A program made the position numbers and the translations under genes. From positions 4,791,501-4,855,500 of the forward strand of contig NZ_AP023356.1 in the NCBI RefSeq assembly GCF_018324205.1: a DNA stretch of 64,000 bases, given 5' to 3'. Below are positions 7,859 through 15,899 of the stretch, in pieces (the stretch's first letter is position 1; every line of letters starts with the position of its first letter). The notes beneath the pieces were generated by a model. It was not told the origin of the DNA. It saw only the letters and a program-made list of their open reading frames with translations, and did no database searches. Origin of the DNA: Actinoplanes ianthinogenes (GTDB lineage: Bacteria; Actinomycetota; Actinomycetes; Mycobacteriales; Micromonosporaceae).

Positions 7859-9238
7859 TCAGGTCCAGGCCAGGATCGCGGCCTCCGGGTCGGTGAGGAA
7901 GGCGCCGATGTCCCGGAGGAACTTCGAGCCCAGCTCGCCATCGATGATCCGGTGGTCGAACGAGAGCCCGAGCGTGGTGACCTGACGCACCTTGATCTTG
8001 CCCTTGTGCACCCACGGCGTCGGCCGGATGGCGCCGAAGGCCAGGATCGCCGACTCGCCCGGCGGCAGGATCGGGGTACCGGTGTCCACGCCGAACACCC
8101 CGACGTTGGTGATCGACAGGGTGCCGTGCGTCATGTCGGCCGGCGGCGTCTTGCCCGACTTGGCCGTCCGGACCAGCGCGTTCAGCGCCTCGGCCAGCTC
8201 CACCAGGCTGAGCCGCCCGGCGTCCTTGACGTTCGGCACGATCAGGCCGCGCTCGGTCGCCGCGGCGATCCCGAGGTTCACGTACTCCTTGACCACGATC
8301 TCGTTCGTCGCGGCGGACCAGGAGGAGTTGACCATCGGGTGCCGCTTGACCGCGAGCAGCACGGCTTTCGCCACCAGCAGCAGCGGCGAGATCCGCAGCT
8401 CGGCGAACTCCGGCCGGGCCTTCAGCTTGTCCAGCGCCTTCATCGACCGGGTGACGTCGACGGTGAGGAACTCGGTGACGTGCGGCGCGGTGAACGCCGA
8501 GGTCACCATGTTCTCCGCGGTCAGTTTCCGCACGCCCTTGACCGGGATGCGCTGCTCGCGGGACGCGTCGAAGACCGCGACGGGTCCGGGTGCGGCCTTC
8601 GCCACCGGTTGCGCCGCGCCTTCGGCGGCTTTGTGTACGTCCTCCCGCGTCACCGACCCCAGCGGCCCCGTCCCCGCGATCGTGGCGAGGTCGACCCCGA
8701 GGTCCCGGGCGAGTTTCCGGACCGGCGGCTTGGCCAGCACCGGCCCACTCCTGACCGGAGCCGCCGGGGGGACGGCCGGGGCAGGGGCGGACACCGCTGC
8801 GGCACTCACCCGGGGACGCCGTTTCGCGCTCGCCTCCCGGACCCCGTAACCGACCAGCACCGGAGTACGCCCGACACCCGGTGCCGAGGGCGCGGGACTC
8901 CCGATCATCCCGGGCTCGATCGCACCCTCGCTGGGCGCGACCTCGACCGCGGCCAGCGACTCGGCGGACGGCTCCGGCAGGTCGCCGGCCCCGGGGTCGG
9001 TGTCGATCGAGATGATCGGCTGGCCGACCTCGACCGTGACCCCGGCCTCGTGGAAGATCTTGGTGACCACGCCGGCCCACTTCGCCGGGATCTCGACGGC
9101 GGCTTTCGCCGTCTCCACCTCGACGATCGGCTGGTTCAGCTCGATCGTGTCGCCGACCTTGACCAGCCAGGCGAGGATCTCGCCCTCGGTCAGGCCCTCG
9201 CCCAGGTCGGGCAGGTTGAACTCCTTGATCCGCGACAT
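7859..9238 (-). CDS. 2-oxoacid dehydrogenase E2 (dihydrolipoyl acyltransferase)
   Basis: A 459-residue E2 core subunit. It has one lipoyl domain (1-76) with the lipoylated lysine in VETAKAAV (Lys45). A Pro/Ala linker leads to a peripheral-subunit-binding domain (KLARDLGVDLATIAGTGPLG), then the acyltransferase domain ending in SFDHRIIDGE, with catalytic His429 and Asp433. It moves the acyl group from E1 to CoA. The ATG at 9238 gives the canonical MSRIKEFNLPDLGEG start. It follows the E1 beta stop by 5 nt, so the three genes are one operon. Substrate (branched-chain 2-oxoacids or pyruvate) cannot be decided from sequence; alpha/beta-type E1 partners in actinobacteria are often of the branched-chain kind. 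No E3 gene lies nearby. Confidence 0.93.
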   Translation of the reverse strand: MSRIKEFNLPDLGEGLTEGEILAWLVKVGDTIELNQPIVEVETAKAAVEIPAKWAGVVTKIFHEAGVTVEVGQPIISIDTDPGAGDLPEPSAESLAAVEVAPSEGAIEPGMIGSPAPSAPGVGRTPVLVGYGVREASAKRRPRVSAAAVSAPAPAVPPAAPVRSGPVLAKPPVRKLARDLGVDLATIAGTGPLGSVTREDVHKAAEGAAQPVAKAAPGPVAVFDASREQRIPVKGVRKLTAENMVTSAFTAPHVTEFLTVDVTRSMKALDKLKARPEFAELRISPLLLVAKAVLLAVKRHPMVNSSWSAATNEIVVKEYVNLGIAAATERGLIVPNVKDAGRLSLVELAEALNALVRTAKSGKTPPADMTHGTLSITNVGVFGVDTGTPILPPGESAILAFGAIRPTPWVHKGKIKVRQVTTLGLSFDHRIIDGELGSKFLRDIGAFLTDPEAAILAWT

Positions 9239-9243
9239 CGGCG

Positions 9244-10230
9244 TCACCAGCCGAACGAGCGGTCGACGGCGTCCAGCAGCCGGTCCAGGTCGGGGAGGTA
9301 GTCCTCCTCGACGCGGGCCGCCGGGTACGGAATGTCGTAACCGGTCACCCGCAGCACCGGGGCCTCGAGCGAGTAGAAGCACTCCTCGGTGATCCGGGCG
9401 GCCAGCTCGGCGCCCAGGCCCAGGTTGCCCGGGGCCTCGTGCACCACGACCGCGCGGCCGGTCCGCTTGACCGACTCGAAGATCACCGGGTAGTCCATCG
9501 GGGAGAGCGTGCGCAGGTCGACGACCTCCAGGTTGCGCCCGTCCTCGGCGGCCGCCGCCGCGGCGTCGAGGGCGACACGCACCATCGGGCCGTACGCGAG
9601 CAGGGTCGCGTCGGTCCCGGGCCGCGCCACCCGCGCCGCGTGCAGCGGGTAGGCGCCGCTCAGCGGCGCGTCCAGGTCGACGTCGCCCTTCTCCCAGTAC
9701 CGGCGCTTCGGCTCGAAGAACACCACCGGGTCGTCGGAGGCGATCGCCTGCTGGATCATCGTGTACGCGTCGGCCGGGTTCGAGCAGGTCACCACCTTGA
9801 GGCCGGGGGTGTGCGCGAAGTACGCCTCGGGCGACTCGGAGTGGTGCTCGACCGCGCCGATGCCACCGCCGAACGGGATCCGGATGACCATCGGCACCCG
9901 GACCTTCCCCTTGGAGCGGTAGAACATCTTCGCCACCTGGGCGACGATCTGGTTGTACGCCGGGAAGACGAACCCGTCGAACTGGATCTCGCAGACCGGC
10001 CGGTATCCCCGGATGGCCAGGCCGACCGCGGTGCCGACGATGCCGGCCTCGGCCAGCGGGGTGTCGATGACCCGGTCCTCGCCGAAGTCCTTCTGCAGGC
10101 CGTCGGTGATCCGGAAGACGCCGCCCAGCTTGCCGACGTCCTCACCCATGATGACGACCTTCGGGTCGTTCTCCAGGGCGCGGCGCAGGCCGTGGTTGAG
10201 GGCCTTGCCCAGGGTGATCTTCTCAGCCAT
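9244..10230 (-). CDS. 2-oxoacid dehydrogenase E1 beta subunit
   Basis: A 328-residue transketolase-like E1 beta. Typical blocks are VVIMGEDVGKLGGVFRIT (about 24-41), EIQFDGFVFPAYNQI and GGGIGAVEHHSESPEAYFAHTPGLKV; the last resembles the loop that contacts the partner's thiamine site. It has the usual C-terminal domain with RTGRAVVVHEAP. It pairs with E1 alpha to decarboxylate the 2-oxoacid and reductively acylate the E2 lipoyl group. The ATG at 10230 shares one base with the TGA of E1 alpha, indicating translational coupling and equimolar synthesis of the heterotetramer subunits. Confidence 0.93.
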   Translation of the reverse strand: MAEKITLGKALNHGLRRALENDPKVVIMGEDVGKLGGVFRITDGLQKDFGEDRVIDTPLAEAGIVGTAVGLAIRGYRPVCEIQFDGFVFPAYNQIVAQVAKMFYRSKGKVRVPMVIRIPFGGGIGAVEHHSESPEAYFAHTPGLKVVTCSNPADAYTMIQQAIASDDPVVFFEPKRRYWEKGDVDLDAPLSGAYPLHAARVARPGTDATLLAYGPMVRVALDAAAAAAEDGRNLEVVDLRTLSPMDYPVIFESVKRTGRAVVVHEAPGNLGLGAELAARITEECFYSLEAPVLRVTGYDIPYPAARVEEDYLPDLDRLLDAVDRSFGW

Positions 10231-11393
10231 CAGTGCCCACTCCCCTCGAACGACGCGTGGTACTCGGTGAACGCGGTGCGCTGCTCGTCGAGCTCCGGCG
10301 ATCCGTGGGGATAGACGTGGTCGAACATGGTGACCGGCTGCGGATCGGGCATCGCCAGCACCCGCTCGCGCAGGTCCAGGGCGAGCGTCTTGGCGGCCTC
10401 GTCGACCTCGGCGAAGAAGTCCTCGCCGGCCACCTTCTGCTTGGCCAGGAAGGCCCGCATCCGGGCGATCGGGTCCTTCGCCTTCCACGACTCGACCTCG
10501 GAGGCGATCCGGTACCGGGTCGGGTCGTCGGAGCTGGTGTGCGCGCCCATCCGGTACGTGTACGCCTCGATCAGCGTCGGGCCCTGGCCGTTGCGCGCGT
10601 TGTCCAACGCCGCCCGGGTCACCGCGTAGCTGGCCAGCACGTCGTTGCCGTCGATCCGGATGCCCGGGAAGCCGTATCCGGCCGCGCGGTTGTACAGCGG
10701 GATGCGGGTCTGCCGCTCCAGCGGCTCGGAGATCGCGTACTGGTTGTTCTGGCAGAAGAAGACGATCGGGGCGTTGAACACCCCGGACCAGACGAACGAC
10801 TCGTTGACCTCGCCCTGGCTGGTCGCGCCGTCGCCGAAGTAGGCGATCACCGCCTCGCCGTCCGGGCTGCCGGTCTTGCCGTCCATGGTGACGCCCATGG
10901 CGTAGCCGGTCGCGTGCAGCGTCTGCGAGCCGATCACGATGGTGTAGCTGTTGAACTTGTGCTCGTTCGCATCCCACCCGCCCTGGTCGACGCCGCGGAA
11001 CAGGCCGAACGGCATGATCGGGTCGATGCCGCGGCAGTACAGCACGCCGTGCTCGCGGTAGGTGGGGAAAGCCATGTCCTGCGGGCGCAGCGCCCGGCCG
11101 GAACCGACCTGAGCCGCCTCCTGCCCCAGCAGGCTCGCCCAGAGCCCCAGCTCACCCTGCCGTTGCAGGGCGGTCGCCTCGGCGTCCAGCCGGCGCACGG
11201 TCACCAGGTCACGGTAGAGCCCGCGGTACTCCTCGTCGGTGAAGTCGACCGAGTACGTGGTTCCGTCCGCCGTGGTGACGCTGCCCAGGTGCTCGCCGTC
11301 GGGCGTGAGCAGTTGGACGAATCCGCCTGCCGGCGCATCGGCGCCGCCTCCCGAAGGGGGCACCGCCCCGGCTTTGCGTTCGCCTTTCGCCAT
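10230..11393 (-). CDS. 2-oxoacid dehydrogenase E1 alpha subunit
   Basis: A 387-residue E1 alpha. The thiamine-diphosphate motif is GDGATSQGEVNESF followed by FCQNNQYAIS, the classic GDG...NN pattern. RMGAHTSSDDPTRYR is the ordered loop near the active site. The first roughly 45 residues (Lys, Gly, Pro-rich) are an extension typical of actinobacterial proteins. The ATG at 11393 is preceded by GGGAGA; longer readings add shadow sequence. It is the first gene of the leftward E1alpha-E1beta-E2 operon, and its promoter must lie in 11394-11800. Whether it acts on pyruvate or branched-chain acids is not resolved. Confidence 0.93.
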   Translation of the reverse strand: MAKGERKAGAVPPSGGGADAPAGGFVQLLTPDGEHLGSVTTADGTTYSVDFTDEEYRGLYRDLVTVRRLDAEATALQRQGELGLWASLLGQEAAQVGSGRALRPQDMAFPTYREHGVLYCRGIDPIMPFGLFRGVDQGGWDANEHKFNSYTIVIGSQTLHATGYAMGVTMDGKTGSPDGEAVIAYFGDGATSQGEVNESFVWSGVFNAPIVFFCQNNQYAISEPLERQTRIPLYNRAAGYGFPGIRIDGNDVLASYAVTRAALDNARNGQGPTLIEAYTYRMGAHTSSDDPTRYRIASEVESWKAKDPIARMRAFLAKQKVAGEDFFAEVDEAAKTLALDLRERVLAMPDPQPVTMFDHVYPHGSPELDEQRTAFTEYHASFEGSGH

Positions 11394-11803
11394 CCGTGTC
11401 TCCCTGTATCTCCTCTGCGCCCGCGGCGGGTGTCGCCCGGCCACGCGGCGGAACCACTGGTAGCCGCGCATGTGCCGGGTGAGGCTGCCGCGCGACGTTC
11501 CGGCCGGGACTGCGCCCCTGCCGGGACGGCCCGACGTCGCCCCGCTGGTCGGCGGGAGGCGACGGCGGCGGTGCCGTCGCCACCATCCTGACAGAGGGAG
11601 TGAGGGGCGTTACATAGTGCGTGGATCACGAATAGAGATTTTCTGCTGACGTATCGTTAAGGGTATTTGTCCGATTTAGTGGCTTTTGTTCGATCACTAC
11701 GGTACGAATAGGCCGAGTTCACCGCTGCCGAACAGCCGATGCGTCGTTCACCTCTGTGACCGAGACGGATCCAGGTTGATCTTTTGGTTCGGAGGAGCCC
11801 GGC
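11394..11803. other. divergent promoter region
   Basis: About 410 nt separate the leftward dehydrogenase operon from the rightward gene at 11804. Positions 11620-11720 are clearly AT-richer than the flanks, including TATCGTTAAGGGTAT near 11653, as expected for promoters. I see no confident operator or RNA gene. Promoter boxes were not assigned because several weak pairs are equally good. Confidence 0.45.
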
Positions 11804-12979
11804 GTGCCGCACCTGCCCGACGACGACGGCTACGCGCCGCCCCTGAAGGTGCTCAGGAAGCGGCTCAACGGCGTGTATCGCGAGGACTACGGCCTGTCCG
11901 GCCCGACCCGCCGGTACATCCTGATGGTCGCCCTGCTCGTCGGCCTCGCCTCCATCCCGACCCTCGCCGTGATCACCGCCGGGACCAGCGAGATCGCCGG
12001 GAACAAACGAAACGGCGCGATGGACGCGCCGTTCCTGCCGCCACCGGCGACCGGTCCGGTCCGTCCCTCACCGACTCCGAAAAACCATTTGGGGTACGAC
12101 GATCCGCGCCGGTCACCGACGCTTTCCGGTACGCCCTCGCCGACGCACCCGGGCGTGTCGCCGAGCGACCGTACGGGTGACTCGCTGCCCGCGGTCCCCG
12201 GCCTGCCCCCGGTGCCGGCCGATCCGCCGCCGAGCCCTTCCGATGTGGACGCTCCCGCCGACCCGGATCGCGACGCGGTGTCCCGCCCGGCCGCGCCGTT
12301 CCCGACGGTGCCCGGGCTGCCCGAGGTGCCGGACGAGGACTGGGACGCCCCGCTGGCGCGACGGGCGCCGGCCGCGCCGGCCGACGACCTGTGGAACGCG
12401 CCGGAGTTCCCGCGGATCCCCGACACCCCGGAACCGGCCGGCTCCGCGGAGCCCGGCCACCCCTCGGACGAGGCGGAGCCGACCGATGCCGAGGACGACG
12501 AGCCGTCCGGCAGCGACCGATCCTCTTCGGACAATCCGGATTCTTCAGATGACGCCGATTCTTCTGACGGCTCGTGGGACGCCGACCCGCCCGGCGACGA
12601 GCCCGACCAGAACTCGTCGTACCACGACTCCTCGAGCCACGACTCCTCACACCACGAGTGCGAGGCCGTTCTCCGTTCCACCGTCATCGACCGGCGACGA
12701 AGCCGGTCCCGCTCCAGCCGGAGGTCAGCAGTGACCGAACGCCCGCACGTCAACGCCGCCCGGGTCGTCGCGTACAACTACGGCGACAGCCGCAACGTCC
12801 GCCGCTCGATGACCCAGCCCCGCTCGGACGAGAACCGCATCACCAACCGTCCGTACCGCGGCCACCACCGGGCCGAGCACACCCGTCACGACGAGAACAC
12901 CCCGGCCCGCCAGCGCAGCTCCCGCGTCGGCCGGCACCACGCCGACTCCGCCGGCGAGCACCGCCTCAACCACCGCTGA
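11804..12979 (+). CDS. single-pass membrane protein with long Pro/Asp/Ser-rich tail
   Basis: A 391-residue protein of unknown function. Residues 1-36 are a charged cytoplasmic segment with KVLRKRLNGVYREDY. Residues 37-60 form one membrane helix (RYILMVALLVGLASIPTLAV). The following 330 residues are disordered: first Pro-rich with repeated PGLPPVP/PGLPEVP, then acidic and serine-rich (SDNPDSSDDADSSDGS), then Arg/His-rich. The start is GTG at 11804, preceded by GGAGGAG at good spacing. The stop abuts the convergent gene's stop with no gap. There is no recognised domain. The strongly acidic-to-basic switch along the tail is unusual but may reflect relaxed constraint. Confidence 0.65.
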   Translation: MPHLPDDDGYAPPLKVLRKRLNGVYREDYGLSGPTRRYILMVALLVGLASIPTLAVITAGTSEIAGNKRNGAMDAPFLPPPATGPVRPSPTPKNHLGYDDPRRSPTLSGTPSPTHPGVSPSDRTGDSLPAVPGLPPVPADPPPSPSDVDAPADPDRDAVSRPAAPFPTVPGLPEVPDEDWDAPLARRAPAAPADDLWNAPEFPRIPDTPEPAGSAEPGHPSDEAEPTDAEDDEPSGSDRSSSDNPDSSDDADSSDGSWDADPPGDEPDQNSSYHDSSSHDSSHHECEAVLRSTVIDRRRSRSRSSRRSAVTERPHVNAARVVAYNYGDSRNVRRSMTQPRSDENRITNRPYRGHHRAEHTRHDENTPARQRSSRVGRHHADSAGEHRLNHR

Positions 12980-14185
12980 TCAGTCGTCGGTGAGGCGGTC
13001 CCGGTTGGCCTGCAGCCAGGCGTCGATCGCGTCCGGATCGTTCGGGTCGACACCCTCGGCGATCAGCTGGGCGACGGCCGCGGTGGCCGGGCTGCGCCGT
13101 TCGCCGGTGGAGTAGAGGCGGACGAACTCCGGCACGAGTTTCTCCACCTCGGCCGCGGTCTCGGCGATCGCGGCCGGTGGCAGGCCACGCCGCCAGGTCG
13201 CGTACTCCGACCAGGCGCGGACGACCCGGGGCAGCATCGCGGCGTCGTCCATGTCCAGGACCGCGCGGCGGTGCACCCAGTCGAGCAGGAACAGGCCGGC
13301 CACCGCCGGGCTCCAGCGCAGCGGGTCGGCGCCGGGCAGGGTGGACGCGTGGTCCATCAGCAGGCCGAGGCAGAACTGCAGGGACGGCTGGTCGGCATCC
13401 GGCGCGGCGAGCCCGGCCCGGGCCGCCTCGGGCGAGGCCAGGAAGTTGCGGATCAGCTCCGGCACGTTCCGCCCGGCCGGCTCGCTCAGCGGCGGGGTGG
13501 TCGGCGCCGGGAGCAACGCCAGCCGGGCCGCGGCCAGCGCCCGGTCGGTGGCCAGCGAACCGTCCGCCGGCAGGTCGCCGAGCTCGTCGGTGACCCGCAG
13601 GTGCCGGTCCACCTCGTCACGCAGCAGGCCGGGGTCCTCGTCCCGGAACCAGGTCAGGTCGTCGTGCTCGCACAGCGCCCGGACCTGGGTCAGGATCCGC
13701 TCGGCCGACTCGGCGACGAACACGTCCCGGACGATGCCGATGTTGTGGTCGACCAGGGTCACCACGGCGTGTTCCGGGCCGCCCTCGTCCTCCTCCTCGT
13801 ACGCGAAAGTCACCAGGTACGAGGTCTGGTCGCCGTACACATCGCCGTAGGCATGGCACCCGGTGGCCCGGACCCGCCCCAGCTGCCCGGCCCACGACGG
13901 ACCCTGCGGATCGTGCCGGACCTCGGCGGCGCCGGCGGCATCCGGCACCAGGGCGGCGAAAACCTCGCGGAGGATCGTGGCGGCTGGCTCCGGCCGCTGC
14001 CCGGTGGCGGTCAGGAACTCGCCGACGAACTCGCGGACGGCGGCCGCGCGATCGCCGTCGGCCACCGCGTAGACACTGCCGAGCAGCGCGGTGCCGAGCA
14101 TCTCGGCCTCCAGCGCGCAGCTCAGCCTGGGAACATCGCGGGCCGCGTGCAGCACCGCCTCGAACGCGTTCTGGGGTGCCGGCAT
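12980..14185 (-). CDS. conserved actinobacterial protein of unknown function
   Basis: It encodes 401 residues, soluble, with no signal or membrane helix. An N-terminal half carries HAVVTLVDHNIGIVRDVFV and an acidic segment, followed by a mostly helical C-terminal half. I do not recognise a characterised family. The ATG at 14185 follows GGTAGG by 8 nt. Both the ribosome site and the start codon lie in an 11-bp perfect hairpin (14183-14211), so translation may be gated by RNA structure. It is 34 nt downstream of the dynamin-like gene on the same strand and probably co-transcribed with it. The stop codon directly abuts the stop of the convergent gene at 12979. Confidence 0.7.
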   Translation of the reverse strand: MPAPQNAFEAVLHAARDVPRLSCALEAEMLGTALLGSVYAVADGDRAAAVREFVGEFLTATGQRPEPAATILREVFAALVPDAAGAAEVRHDPQGPSWAGQLGRVRATGCHAYGDVYGDQTSYLVTFAYEEEDEGGPEHAVVTLVDHNIGIVRDVFVAESAERILTQVRALCEHDDLTWFRDEDPGLLRDEVDRHLRVTDELGDLPADGSLATDRALAAARLALLPAPTTPPLSEPAGRNVPELIRNFLASPEAARAGLAAPDADQPSLQFCLGLLMDHASTLPGADPLRWSPAVAGLFLLDWVHRRAVLDMDDAAMLPRVVRAWSEYATWRRGLPPAAIAETAAEVEKLVPEFVRLYSTGERRSPATAAVAQLIAEGVDPNDPDAIDAWLQANRDRLTDD

Positions 14186-14211
14186 GCCGCGAGCCTACCG
14201 CTCGCGGCATG
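14183..14211 (-). promoter_or_regulatory. hairpin enclosing ribosome site and start codon
   Basis: Perfect 11-bp arms (CATGCCGCGAG and CTCGCGGCATG) surround a 7-nt loop. On the leftward transcript the loop holds GGTAGG, a plausible ribosome-binding site, and the distal arm ends in the ATG of the downstream gene. It could act as a translational gate or a weak attenuator between the GTPase gene and that gene. Confidence 0.55.
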
Positions 14212-14219
14212 CGGGGGAA

Positions 14220-15899
14220 CTACTCCGAACGCACCACGCCGAGCGCTTCCCGCGCCTGGGCGTACGCGTTGAGCACCTCCCGCACCGGCGCCACCACGAA
14301 TCCCCGGCCGACCTCGGTGACCGACGCCCGCAATCGCTGCTCGGCCCGGCGCCGGGCACGTCGCCCGCCCGCCTCGACGAGCGGTTTCAGCAGCAGCCAC
14401 AGCAGCAGCCCGGCGAACAAGCCACCGAGCAGCAGCACGGTCGGCAGCGGCACCGTGCCGATCTCCGGCTCGGCGAGATCGGGCAGGCCGAGCGCGCTCA
14501 TCGCGTACCCCGCCACCAGCCAGACCAGGCCGGTCACGGCCGCCGCGAACAGCAGCCATTGCAGGATCCCGACCACCTGCCACCAGACCGGTTTGCGGTC
14601 GGCGCCCAGGTCGGTCTTGGCGATCGCGCGGTCCAGCGCGTCCGGCAGGTCACCGGCCTTCGACCGGGCGGCGGTGGTCAGGGCCGGCGCCCACACCACC
14701 GGCAGCGGCGCCGCGGCCCGGGCGGCGACCGCCCGCACCGACAGGCCGACCGCCGACTTCTGCGCGGCGTCCGCCGCGGGCAGGGAGGTCCTCGGCACGA
14801 CGTCGGTGGAGACCGCGTCGGTCTTGACCGGCTCGCCCAGGTGCAGTTTGCGCAGCGGGTCGGGACGCAACCGGCGCAGTCCGCGCACCAGCGGCCAGCC
14901 GGTCGCCGCGGCGGCCCGGTGGCGGTAGGCGGCAGCGGTGGCGTCGGCGACCGCGGGCACCCCGGCCGAGGCGGCGAGCGCGTCGGTCAGCTGCCGTACG
15001 GTCGTCCGGTCCACCTCGTCCTCGGCGGCCGGCGGCCCGATCATCTCGGCCAGCTCCTCGCCGACCGCGTCCAGGTCGGCGGCGAGCCGGCGCAGCGCGG
15101 CCTGCCGGTCGGCGACCGTGGTCTCCAGCGCCTCGCGCAGGTCGGCCAGCATGCCGGGCTGTTTCGCCGAGGTGGCCAGCACCGGCGCGCCGGTCAGCCC
15201 GTCCTCGTCGAGCAACCGGCGCAGGTCGGTGAGGACCGCGTCGGTGTCGGTGGTGCTGAGCCGGTCGGCCTGGTTCAGCACGACGATGGTGACCCCGGCG
15301 TGCGTGGCGAACTGGGAGAGGTAGGCGCGGTGCAGGATCCGGTCGCCGTACTTCTGCGGGTCGACCACCCAGACGATCTGGTCGACCAGCCCGAGCAGCC
15401 GGTCCACCTCCAGCTGGTGGGCGCGCTCCACCGAGTCGAAGTCGGGCAGGTCGAGCAGCACCAGGCCACGCAGCGAGGCCTCGTCGTCGCCGTCCAGCGC
15501 GCTCTCCCGGACGAACCGCTGCCGGGGCAGCACGCCGATCCAGTCGAGCAGCCGGCTGGCCGGCTCCAGCGGACCCCAGACCACCGCGTGCGCGGTGCCG
15601 GTGGTCGGCCGGCGCACCCCGACCGGCGACAGCTTGAACCGGGCCAGCGCGTTGAACAGGCTGGACTTGCCGCTGCCGGTGCTGCCGGCGAGCGCCACCA
15701 CGGTGTGGTCCAGCGACAGGGTGAGCCGGCCGCTGGCCCGTTCCACAATGGTGTGCGCGCTGACCAGCTCGCTGTCCGGCAGGTACGCATCGACCAGCCG
15801 GAGGAACCGGGACAGTGCCTCCAACCGCCGGGTCAGCCCCTCGGCGTCCACCCGATCGTCCTCGGGCAGGGCATCCCGCGCTTTGTCCACCAGACTCAT
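14220..15899 (-). CDS. dynamin-like/YfjP-type GTPase, second of a tandem pair
   Basis: A 559-residue GTPase with membrane anchors. P-loop GSTGSGKSS at 72-80, switch region RRPTTGTAHAVVW, G3 DLPDFDS (about 148) and G4 NQAD (about 211) are all present. A helical middle follows. Near the C terminus two hydrophobic helices (WLLFAAAVTGLVWLVAGYA and TVLLLGGLFAGLLLWLLL) place it at the membrane. The family includes dynamin-like proteins and the YfjP-type Era-like GTPases; no function is assigned. The ATG overlaps the stop of the upstream GTPase by 4 nt, so the two proteins are made together and may form a heteromer. The third G-domain signature is intact, so GTP binding is expected. Confidence 0.8.
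   Translation of the reverse strand: MSLVDKARDALPEDDRVDAEGLTRRLEALSRFLRLVDAYLPDSELVSAHTIVERASGRLTLSLDHTVVALAGSTGSGKSSLFNALARFKLSPVGVRRPTTGTAHAVVWGPLEPASRLLDWIGVLPRQRFVRESALDGDDEASLRGLVLLDLPDFDSVERAHQLEVDRLLGLVDQIVWVVDPQKYGDRILHRAYLSQFATHAGVTIVVLNQADRLSTTDTDAVLTDLRRLLDEDGLTGAPVLATSAKQPGMLADLREALETTVADRQAALRRLAADLDAVGEELAEMIGPPAAEDEVDRTTVRQLTDALAASAGVPAVADATAAAYRHRAAAATGWPLVRGLRRLRPDPLRKLHLGEPVKTDAVSTDVVPRTSLPAADAAQKSAVGLSVRAVAARAAAPLPVVWAPALTTAARSKAGDLPDALDRAIAKTDLGADRKPVWWQVVGILQWLLFAAAVTGLVWLVAGYAMSALGLPDLAEPEIGTVPLPTVLLLGGLFAGLLLWLLLKPLVEAGGRRARRRAEQRLRASVTEVGRGFVVAPVREVLNAYAQAREALGVVRSE

Noticed and set aside
11600..11700. SigB-type promoter at GGGTAT near 11661
   Set aside because: No GNNT box at 14-16 nt upstream.
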